Source: Bacteroidota bacterium (GTDB lineage: Bacteria > Bacteroidota > Bacteroidia > B-17B0 > Aurantibacillaceae). Taken from it: a stretch of DNA of 64,000 bases. The notes under the pieces are model-generated. The model did no database searches. It was not told the DNA's origin and saw nothing but the letters and a program-made list of their open reading frames with translations. The stretch lies in assembly GCA_021156365.1 (NCBI GenBank), contig JAJNDK010000012.1, positions 62,001-126,000 of the forward strand, read 5' to 3'. Shown in pieces: positions 7,323 to 14,210 of this stretch; position 1 is the first letter of the stretch; each line of letters starts with the position of its first letter. A program made the position numbers and the translations under genes.

Positions 7323-9437
7323 TTATAGTTTAATGCCAATAATGCAAACATCGTCAACCTGTTCAAGCTCACCTTTCCATGCTTCGAATTTTTGGTTCAG
7401 TATGTTGGATTGTTGCTCCAGGGGCAAATGAAGATTGTTGGCCAGGGCTTCTTCCAGCTGTTTGTATTTGAATTTTTTTCCTTTGGGTCCTCCGAACTGA
7501 TCAGGGAATCCATCCGTAAATGCATAAATAGTATCCCCCTCTTTTAATTGCAGAGAATGTTTGGTAAAGGAATCCACTGTGTCCACGTGCTTGCCTACCG
7601 GCATTTTATCGCCTTTGTATTCGGTGAAAGACTGGTCCTCTTTGCGGAAGACATACAGGGCGTTGTTGGCGGCAGCGAAGTCCATCTGTTTGTTCTCAAT
7701 GTGTATCCTGCATAGTACCATGTCCATTCCGTCATTGGTTTCTTCTTCCGCATCTTCGCCGTTCAGGTTCCGCATGATCTCCTCGCGCATGATATCAAGG
7801 ATCAGTGCCGGGTTGCTGCATTTACGCTGCACGATGATCTCATTCAGCAGGTTGATCCCGATCATGCTCATAAAAGCACCGGGTACTCCATGGCCGGTAC
7901 AATCTGCTACCGCAAAGTAAAAATATTCGTTCTGCCGCAGCCCCCAGTAAAAATCACCACTCACAATATCCTTCGGCTTATAAAGAATGAAATGATCCTT
8001 TACCTGGCGTGCAAAGTATTTGTCCTGCGGCAAGAGCGCCATTTGGATCCGTTTGGCATACTGTATCCCATCCGTTATTTCTTTGTTCTTTTCCGCAAGC
8101 TCACTGTTTTTATTCTCGATCTGCTCTTTTTGCTGTTCGATATCACGATTCTTTTTTTCGAGCAATTTATTCGCTTTTTGTTTGGTGCGGAAGCGTACAA
8201 AAACGATGGCCGCGATCAGGAAAACCGCAATGATGGATGCAATCAGGTAATTGCGCATTGCAGCATGCGAGCGCTTTTCTTCCTGTTTGTTGAGGTCGGC
8301 GATCTCTTTCTCCTTTTTCAGCAGCTCGATAGTCTTGTTCTTTTGTTCGTCTTTGTATTTGGCGTTCAGCTCGGCTACCTGCTTGGCTGCATCCTGGTTA
8401 TGTATCGTATCTTTCAGCGAAGCATATTTTCCGAGGTTGAAATACGCGTCTTTAAAACTGTTCATGTTGGCGTAGGTTTCTGCCAGCTTCAGATAAATCG
8501 TCTGTTGATTGTTGAGAGAGTTCATCTTTTCGGAGTAGCCCATTGCTTTCTTCAGGTATTCTTCCGACTTTTTATGCTGGCCTTTCCCGCTGGCTGCATT
8601 GGCCATACCTAAGAGCGCGTATACCATGTTCGGGACATCACCGGTCTGTTCAAGCTGCACAAAAGCTCTCTTTAAATAAACTTCTGCTTCGTCATAATGT
8701 TTGAGCTCCGAACAGAGATCTGCTATATTGGTACAGGCCAGTCCCACTCCGCTGCTGTCTCCTGCGTTTTCATATGCCTGCAAAGAAAGCTTGAAATACC
8801 CGAGCGACTTTTTATAGTCTTTCATGTAATAATAAACACCGCCAATATTGCTGTAAGTGCCGGCTGCAGAAACATTGTCCCCGGCTTTTTTGAATGTTTC
8901 AAGTGTTGCCTGAAAATATTCCAGTGCTTGCTGATGCTGTCCGAGGTCCCAGTAGATAAGACCGATATTATTTTCGGTAGGTGCGTTCTCGATAGGATCC
9001 ACTTTGCCTTCGGAGGCTTTGAGAGAGCGGACAAAATAATCCAGCGCCAGTTTGTTATTCCCTTTTTTCAGGTATACAGTACCGAGATTGTTGTACAAAC
9101 CGGAGATATTGTACCAGTTCTTCACCGAGTCACAGAGGGAAAGTCCTTTTTTATAGGAAGCGATGGCTCTGTCGTAATTCCCGGTTTGGCGGAAGAGTCG
9201 CCCCTGTGTATTATACGCTACGATCAGCCCGTTCTTGAACCGGGATTTTTGGGCGAGGGCGATGGCTGCTTTTACGGTAACGAATGCTTTGGCAGTATCG
9301 TTTTTGGCTTCTGTTTTGGCTTTTTCGAGTAGTCTGTTTACTTCAATAGTATCTTTTGGATTCTGCGCTTTTGCTTCAACAGCAAAAAAGAACAAAATGC
9401 CTGTAAGCAGGAGGATATGTTTGAAAGCGGGTAGCAA
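7323..9437 (-). CDS. TPR sensor protein phosphatase (SpoIIE/PP2C family), paralogue
   Basis: The 704-residue protein has the same plan as its neighbour: signal peptide (to about residue 25, AKAQ), six to seven TPR repeats (about 30-340), a charged coiled coil, a membrane span near 393-415, a second coiled coil, and a SpoIIE/PP2C domain from about 465. Motifs GDFYW, ADCTGHGVPGAFMS, DGMD, TDGFPDQFGG and DDVCIIGI are intact, so it is predicted active. The start is a TTG; no in-frame ATG precedes the signal peptide, and a -7 box at 9458-9465 fits this start. The C-terminal domains of the two paralogues are very alike while their TPR sensors differ more, as expected for receptors with different signals feeding one substrate. 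Its own promoter suggests separate control. Confidence 0.9.
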   Translation of the reverse strand: MLPAFKHILLLTGILFFFAVEAKAQNPKDTIEVNRLLEKAKTEAKNDTAKAFVTVKAAIALAQKSRFKNGLIVAYNTQGRLFRQTGNYDRAIASYKKGLSLCDSVKNWYNISGLYNNLGTVYLKKGNNKLALDYFVRSLKASEGKVDPIENAPTENNIGLIYWDLGQHQQALEYFQATLETFKKAGDNVSAAGTYSNIGGVYYYMKDYKKSLGYFKLSLQAYENAGDSSGVGLACTNIADLCSELKHYDEAEVYLKRAFVQLEQTGDVPNMVYALLGMANAASGKGQHKKSEEYLKKAMGYSEKMNSLNNQQTIYLKLAETYANMNSFKDAYFNLGKYASLKDTIHNQDAAKQVAELNAKYKDEQKNKTIELLKKEKEIADLNKQEEKRSHAAMRNYLIASIIAVFLIAAIVFVRFRTKQKANKLLEKKNRDIEQQKEQIENKNSELAEKNKEITDGIQYAKRIQMALLPQDKYFARQVKDHFILYKPKDIVSGDFYWGLRQNEYFYFAVADCTGHGVPGAFMSMIGINLLNEIIVQRKCSNPALILDIMREEIMRNLNGEDAEEETNDGMDMVLCRIHIENKQMDFAAANNALYVFRKEDQSFTEYKGDKMPVGKHVDTVDSFTKHSLQLKEGDTIYAFTDGFPDQFGGPKGKKFKYKQLEEALANNLHLPLEQQSNILNQKFEAWKGELEQVDDVCIIGIKL

Positions 9438-9457
9438 TGCCTGTTGTCTGAATGCTT

Positions 9458-9465
9458 CAAAGATA
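9458..9465 (-). promoter_or_regulatory. -7 box for the second sensor phosphatase
   Basis: On the minus strand this reads TATCTTTG, an exact TAnnTTTG match 20 bases before the TTG start at 9437. It supports that unusual start codon. No good -33 element is visible. Confidence 0.5.
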
Positions 9466-9538
9466 AGAGAATCTCCTTAGCCGGCTTCATTTCTTTATCG
9501 CCAGTTTCGGGGTGCTGGTCGCAATTGTAAGGCCTGTT

Positions 9539-9955
9539 TTAGTCCAGTTTTTTAATTTCTGTAGCATCGATCCTGTATCCCGTGGCGCTCTGTTCGTATT
9601 CGTGTTTGCCACCGATAATGGTCCCGTAAAAGATATTACCGCTGACAAGGACCTTTTTGCCTTCAAAGGACTTGTAATCAATATTCTTGTTGATCTTGCT
9701 TAACGGAACAGCTGTGGAATCCGACAAAAGGACTTCCCAGTCCCAAAACATAAAATTGGCGCCTTTACCTTTTGTATTGGGTGTGTACTTTCGAAAAAAG
9801 CCTTGTACCTGGGTGTTTGTATTTTGATTTTTTTCAATACAGTCCCAGTTTGTGCAGGGCGAAACAGATTTATTTTTGTTTGTCATTTGCGCGTGTAGTG
9901 CAGGAGCGAGGAAAAATGTTGCAACAACGAATAGCAGCAGGCTTGTATTTTTCAT
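9539..9955 (-). CDS. Small exported protein, possible OB-like fold, unknown function
   Basis: 138 residues with a clear signal peptide (to about residue 22, ALHAQ). The mature part has two early Cys in SPCTNWDC and a C-terminal beta pattern (KVLVSGNIFYGTIIGG, then ATGYRIDATEI) that resembles small OB-fold periplasmic proteins; that fold call is inference only. The gene lies 18 bases after the tandem thioredoxin gene on the same strand, so the two are probably co-transcribed. A role with thiol or metal chemistry in the envelope is possible but not shown. Confidence 0.75.
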   Translation of the reverse strand: MKNTSLLLFVVATFFLAPALHAQMTNKNKSVSPCTNWDCIEKNQNTNTQVQGFFRKYTPNTKGKGANFMFWDWEVLLSDSTAVPLSKINKNIDYKSFEGKKVLVSGNIFYGTIIGGKHEYEQSATGYRIDATEIKKLD

Positions 9956-9973
9956 TTGGGATCTGATTGGATT

Positions 9974-11002
9974 CTATTTCAATTTACGCTCTTTGTATTC
10001 TTTCAAAAAGTCATCCCACTTCATTGTCTTGTATTTATTCTCTCCGTAGAAGTGTAGGATGGCAAGGGCGGTTTGCTCGGCAAGATAAAAAGGGATCACA
10101 TCCATGATCTCCTGCTTTTCATCCAGCAGCGACATGGAAGGCAGTACAAAATTCTTCCGTGTCATTTCCAGTACTATCGGGTTGAAAGGAAAACCCGGAA
10201 CAGATCCGGTGACGTATTTCACACCTTTGAATTCGATCTCTTCGGTTGTTTCTGCATTCATATCCACGAGGTAAAAATTCTCATTGATGTACCTGGCCAC
10301 TGCCGTATCATTGTATACCGTTTTGTTCATCACTTTGCAGGCATTGCAGAATCCGGCATGCACATCCACGATCATTTTTTTCGGTTTCTTTTTATAGAGT
10401 GCCAGCGCTTCGTTCATGCTATGCCATTTCACGATGTCTTCCTTTTTAGTGGTATCGTAAAACGTCTTTTCGAAATTGATCCTGAATTCTTCGTATTGGG
10501 TTGTCCGGAATACATTTTCTACCGTGTAAATGAGGAGTGGTTCTATTTTGCGGACTTCGAGGTAACCCTGCGACAGGAGATTGAACTGGAAATTATTATT
10601 GACGAAGATCGTCGAAGGGTAAGAGAGTTGTCCGTTCAGCAGTTTGACTGCGAGCTGGTGTGCCGATTTTTTTTCGGTTCCGGTGTTATAATACTTTGTG
10701 CCGTTGTACTCGATAGTATCATGTGTTTCGGCATCGAATTGCACAGGATAAAAATAGGTGTTGATATAATTGGCCAACCCGGGATCGGAATAGGTGGTTT
10801 TATTCATGTGTTTACACCAGCCGCACCATTCGGTGTATATATCGATCAAAATGGGTTTGGCTTGTTTTTTATTGGCTTCCTGGGCTTCTTTAAAATTCAT
10901 CCACTTCACCAGGCCGTGCGAGGCCTTATCGGTTCCTCCAGGTCCATGCTGGGCAAAAACTGTGAAGTGGAATAACAGTGCAATACAGAGTAATTTTTTC
11001 AT
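9974..11002 (-). CDS. Exported protein with two thioredoxin-like domains
   Basis: 342 residues: a signal peptide (ending FAQ, about residue 18) and two thioredoxin-like domains. Domain 1 (about 30-165) has CGWC within EWCGWCKHMNKT, followed by a YPSTIFV segment with the expected cis-Pro. Domain 2 (about 205-320) has CNAC within GFCNACKVMNKT. The two CxxC segments are so similar that they look like an internal duplication. Such DUF255/thioredoxin_7-type proteins work as thiol reductases or isomerases in the periplasm; the substrate is unknown. It is the first gene of a probable two-gene unit with the small exported protein at 9539-9955. Confidence 0.85.
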   Translation of the reverse strand: MKKLLCIALLFHFTVFAQHGPGGTDKASHGLVKWMNFKEAQEANKKQAKPILIDIYTEWCGWCKHMNKTTYSDPGLANYINTYFYPVQFDAETHDTIEYNGTKYYNTGTEKKSAHQLAVKLLNGQLSYPSTIFVNNNFQFNLLSQGYLEVRKIEPLLIYTVENVFRTTQYEEFRINFEKTFYDTTKKEDIVKWHSMNEALALYKKKPKKMIVDVHAGFCNACKVMNKTVYNDTAVARYINENFYLVDMNAETTEEIEFKGVKYVTGSVPGFPFNPIVLEMTRKNFVLPSMSLLDEKQEIMDVIPFYLAEQTALAILHFYGENKYKTMKWDDFLKEYKERKLK

Positions 11003-11079
11003 GATCTATGGTCGCTCTAAATTACAAATTCTTTGCCAGAATATCTTTACTGTTTACGGGATATTGTTAATTTTATGCT

Positions 11080-12579
11080 ATGGAAATAAAACGCTTATTC
11101 CCCGCTTTCTTCTTTTTTGTTTTTCTTTTTAACAGTTTGAAGGCCCAGGACTTCTATCTGCCGGAGCCCAGCGGCCAGGTGGTTACGGACTATGAGAACC
11201 TTCTTACGGAGGAAGAGAAGGGAAAACTGGCCGGACTCTGCAAAACGTCCTACAATTCCAGCTCCAACCAGCTGATGATCGTTTGTATCCCTACCAAATT
11301 TATGGGCAGTCTTATGATAGAAGAGTACGCCAATAAGCTGTTCAAGAAATGGCAACCCGGCCAGAAAGGACTTAATAACGGAGTGCTGATGATCATTTCG
11401 GGCTCGAAGCTCGACAGCGTGAACCGCAAGCTGCGATTTGAAGTAGGTTACGGACTGGAAGGCGCCCTGCCTGATTTGCTGTGTAAAAAGATACAAAAGG
11501 AGCTGATGGTGCCAAAGCTCAAAGAACATCAATATTATGAAGCCATCAGCCTGGGCACGAAAGCGATCCTCGATGCCATTTCGGGAGAGAATGCAGGAAA
11601 AACACCTGTATTCCGATTTAAAGTTCAAAACACACCTGTATTGAAAGACCAGGCAGGTTTACTGAGCCCGGCTGAATTCGGCGTTTTGTCCGAAAAATTA
11701 AAAGACATCGTGAAGGACGAGAATGAAGCGGCTGTTATCAGTGTGAACCAGGCTGGTTATACGTATGGCTATAATTATGTTAGTTTATCTGTAAAATGGA
11801 CCGGATACCCGGTTTTAACCCTGGACTTTCCCAACCCTTACCTGATCGAACAATCGGATAGTGGCGGTATAAAAGTATCCAGACCTGATAAGCTACAGGG
11901 AGTTTCTCTGACGGCGGCCTGCCTGTTAGGACACTCGGATGAGGAACAGAAGGAAATGAGCGCACATCTGAAATCCCTGTTGGATAGCGGCCAATATACC
12001 GAAGCAGTGCAGACTGCGATTACCTATTATACCGATGCGAAGGCAGCCCGCACCCGTGTGTTCTATGGCTGGATGATCGGCCAGATGTGTGTGGGATTGC
12101 TGGCAGCAGTAGTATATTATATGGCCCGTGCCCGTTTGAAAAAACGCGGTGCGAAACTGTATTATAAAAAACAAAAAGGTCACAGGATGCTAACGGTTTT
12201 TTCTATCCTGGCAGGTATTGTTGTCTGGCCGGGAGTGGTAACATTTGAAATACCACAGATGGCTATCTGGAATATAGCATTGGATGGATTACCGACTGTA
12301 ACTATGTGGATCTGGGGAAGCCTGCTCTTTGTATTCCATGTGTTGGGAGTCGTGTATCTTGTTAAGCTCGGTTCCCTGAAGCAGCAGTCCAAATCCAGGT
12401 CATCGGGAGGTTATACCTCGCCGAATACATACAGCAATTCAAACGATTACAATTCTTCTTCCAGCAGCTCTTCATCTGATAGCTCTTATTCCTCTTCTTC
12501 CTCATCCAGCGACAGCAATTCGGATTATGGCGGTGGTGGCGGCGATTCGGGCGGTGGTGGATCCAGCAGTGATTGGTAA
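11080..12579 (+). CDS. TPM-domain membrane protein (YgcG-like) with Ser/Gly tail
   Basis: 499 residues. A signal peptide (to about 22, LKAQ) leads into a TPM domain (about 30-165; VVTDYENLLTEEEKGKL start, GVLMIIS strand, EVGYGLEGALPD motif). Residues 185-300 open with DQAGLLSPAEFGVLSEKL, which looks like the start of a second, degenerate TPM domain. Three to four membrane spans follow between about 325 and 435. The tail is Ser-rich and ends GGGGDSGGGGSSSDW, a Gly-rich ending common in this family. TPM proteins are linked to phosphatase activity or to membrane-protein quality control in other organisms; the role here is unknown. It diverges from the thioredoxin gene across 77 bases. Confidence 0.85.
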   Translation: MEIKRLFPAFFFFVFLFNSLKAQDFYLPEPSGQVVTDYENLLTEEEKGKLAGLCKTSYNSSSNQLMIVCIPTKFMGSLMIEEYANKLFKKWQPGQKGLNNGVLMIISGSKLDSVNRKLRFEVGYGLEGALPDLLCKKIQKELMVPKLKEHQYYEAISLGTKAILDAISGENAGKTPVFRFKVQNTPVLKDQAGLLSPAEFGVLSEKLKDIVKDENEAAVISVNQAGYTYGYNYVSLSVKWTGYPVLTLDFPNPYLIEQSDSGGIKVSRPDKLQGVSLTAACLLGHSDEEQKEMSAHLKSLLDSGQYTEAVQTAITYYTDAKAARTRVFYGWMIGQMCVGLLAAVVYYMARARLKKRGAKLYYKKQKGHRMLTVFSILAGIVVWPGVVTFEIPQMAIWNIALDGLPTVTMWIWGSLLFVFHVLGVVYLVKLGSLKQQSKSRSSGGYTSPNTYSNSNDYNSSSSSSSSDSSYSSSSSSSDSNSDYGGGGGDSGGGGSSSDW

Positions 12580-12658
12580 ATGTTGAATCGTACTAATACA
12601 GACTGTATCCGGCATCTGCATTCTACATATTTCTAAAGTACAGAAGCATTAATTTTCG

Positions 12659-12666
12659 TACTTTTG
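12659..12666 (+). promoter_or_regulatory. -7 box for tatC, short leader
   Basis: TACTTTTG, an exact TAnnTTTG match, ends 10 bases before the tatC ATG at 12677. A transcript from here would have only a few leader bases. No -33 TTG is evident. Confidence 0.45.
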
Positions 12667-12676
12667 CCCCGCATTT

Positions 12677-13513
12677 ATGGCATTGTTTTCAAAAAATAGT
12701 CCGAACGCTCAGGCAGAAATGGGGTTTATGGATCACCTCGAAGCCCTGCGCTGGCATCTGGTACGCTCCGTAGTGGTGGTGATCTCGCTGGCTGTGGTTG
12801 TGTTTTGTTTTCCTGATTTTGTTTTTGGAAAGATCATTTTCGGGCCGATGCGCACCGATTTCATTACGTATATTCAGCTTTGCCGTTTGTCCGACAAATT
12901 AGGAGGTATAGAAGGCCTGTGTGTAAATAAGATCAATTTCTCGCTCATCAGTAACCAGCTTTCGGGCCAGTTTACCAACCATATGTGGATCTCTTTCCTG
13001 GGTGGGCTTATCCTTGGAATGCCTTATGTACTCTATGAAATATGGCGCTTTGTAAAACCAGCCCTGAAAAATTCGGAAACAAAACCCGTTCGCGGATTTG
13101 TATGGACAGGCACCCTGCTTTTCATGATAGGAGTGTTATTTGCCTATTTCATCATCGTACCGCTTTCGGTTCAATTCCTTGGTAACTATTCTATCACCAG
13201 CGATAATTTTATTACCACCTTACCTACGATCGATGATTATATTTCATTAGTATCGACGCTCGTACTGGCGACCGGTATCGTATTCGAAATGCCTATCCTC
13301 GTTTATTTTCTGACGCGTTTAGGGATCTTTACGCCTGCGTTCATGCGCAAATTCAGGAAACATGCGGTAGTGGTGCTATTGATCGTAGCGGCCGTTATTA
13401 CTCCTTCGCCGGACATTACCTCGCAGATGCTGGTATTTGTACCGATCTACCTGCTTTATGAGATCAGTATTTTTGTTTCCCGATATGTGGAAAATAAATA
13501 CAGGAAATTCTAA
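12677..13513 (+). CDS. tatC: Sec-independent protein translocase subunit TatC
   Basis: 278 residues, the usual TatC length, with six predicted membrane spans. The family's N-terminal MDHLEALRWHLVRS motif, the periplasmic loop followed by LGMPYVLYEIWRFVKPAL (Pro and Glu conserved in TatC) and the later FEMPILVYF segment are all present. TatC is the receptor that binds twin-arginine signal peptides and, with TatA, exports folded proteins across the inner membrane. No tatA lies beside it. The stop codon overlaps the stop of the convergent gene at 13510-13950 by four bases. Confidence 0.95.
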   Translation: MALFSKNSPNAQAEMGFMDHLEALRWHLVRSVVVVISLAVVVFCFPDFVFGKIIFGPMRTDFITYIQLCRLSDKLGGIEGLCVNKINFSLISNQLSGQFTNHMWISFLGGLILGMPYVLYEIWRFVKPALKNSETKPVRGFVWTGTLLFMIGVLFAYFIIVPLSVQFLGNYSITSDNFITTLPTIDDYISLVSTLVLATGIVFEMPILVYFLTRLGIFTPAFMRKFRKHAVVVLLIVAAVITPSPDITSQMLVFVPIYLLYEISIFVSRYVENKYRKF

Positions 13514-13950
13514 TCATCAGTAGGCTCTGCCGCTTTTTTAAAGGAAGCTTTTTTCGGTTTTAATTTTTTCGGCCATAAGATATTTACCAGGATATTGTCT
13601 TTGGAAATGATGGTCCTGCTGATCCCGTTGGTGATCGGAATGTCTTTGATGTCCGATTTCCATACACGTACCACTTGTTCGTAAGTGCCGTCTTCCAGCT
13701 CAATAAAGAAAGTCTGAACTTTGCCGTCCTTTACAATAACCTTTCCATTGTAGCAATCCGATTCGGCAGCCTGGCGAAAAGTGACAATTACATCGGTATA
13801 GGTACCATCGGCAATATCTTCGGTCCCGCGCTCTTCAAATTTCTGAGCCCATTTGTTGTAACAATTCAGCTCATGCGTGGCAGTGGTTTCCTGGGCTTTT
13901 GCTGTAATAAATAAACATAATACTGCTAATAGGGTAAGTGTACTTTTCAT
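13510..13950 (-). CDS. Exported protein of unknown function, 146 aa
   Basis: A signal peptide (to about residue 19, TAKAQ) is followed by a 127-residue mature part with two Cys (ELNCYNKW and ESDCYNGK) that could form a disulfide. The middle is beta-rich (KVIVKDGKVQTFFIELEDGTY) and the tail is Lys-rich and basic. I recognise no family. The 3 prime end overlaps the tatC stop by four bases in convergent orientation, with no terminator between them. Confidence 0.75.
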   Translation of the reverse strand: MKSTLTLLAVLCLFITAKAQETTATHELNCYNKWAQKFEERGTEDIADGTYTDVIVTFRQAAESDCYNGKVIVKDGKVQTFFIELEDGTYEQVVRVWKSDIKDIPITNGISRTIISKDNILVNILWPKKLKPKKASFKKAAEPTDD

Positions 13951-13983
13951 AAAATGGTTTTTTAATTTTCTGCCTTCTCCAAA

Positions 13984-14001
13984 TCCCGATAGCTATCGGG
14001 A
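13984..14001. repeat. Perfect 18-base palindrome between divergent genes
   Basis: TCCCGATAGCTATCGGGA is its own reverse complement. It lies in the 260-base gap between the exported-protein gene at 13510-13950 and gcvP. I recall CCCGATAG/CTATCGGG palindromes as common dispersed elements in Bacteroidota genomes; this is memory, not a search. There is no T run, so it is not a typical terminator. Confidence 0.55.
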
Positions 14002-14177
14002 CTATCCAAAATTCCGAGTTGCTTCTCAAGTCCATAAATGTATAAAATCTTTGCTAAAAACAAAATTCCGGTGTCGAAATCTATACCTTTATTTAACTGG
14101 TTGGTAACTTGTGTGTATTTAGTGGGTTAAAGCATGGAAATCAGCTAAAAGACCCATGAAAATCCCTTCCGATTTCG

Positions 14178-14185
14178 TAAATTTG
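14178..14185 (+). promoter_or_regulatory. -7 box for gcvP
   Basis: TAAATTTG, an exact TAnnTTTG match, ends 25 bases before the gcvP ATG at 14211. No glycine riboswitch-like structure is evident in the leader, which would be about 20 bases. Confidence 0.5.
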
Positions 14186-14210
14186 CAGCCTCATTATTCT
14201 TATCATATAT

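Noticed and set aside
7890-8612. 240-codon plus-strand frame
   Set aside because: Antisense to the coiled-coil and membrane-span part of the second sensor phosphatase; composition is Phe/Leu-rich as expected from a shadow of Lys/Glu codons.
10073-10975. 300-codon plus-strand frame
   Set aside because: It is the antisense of the tandem thioredoxin gene, whose two CxxC domains and signal peptide are evident on the minus strand.
13984-14001. CCCGATAG palindrome as a terminator
   Set aside because: No T run follows on either strand; it is recorded as a repeat only.
14001-14210. Glycine riboswitch before gcvP
   Set aside because: The -7 box leaves a leader of about 20 bases and no paired aptamer-like structure is seen.
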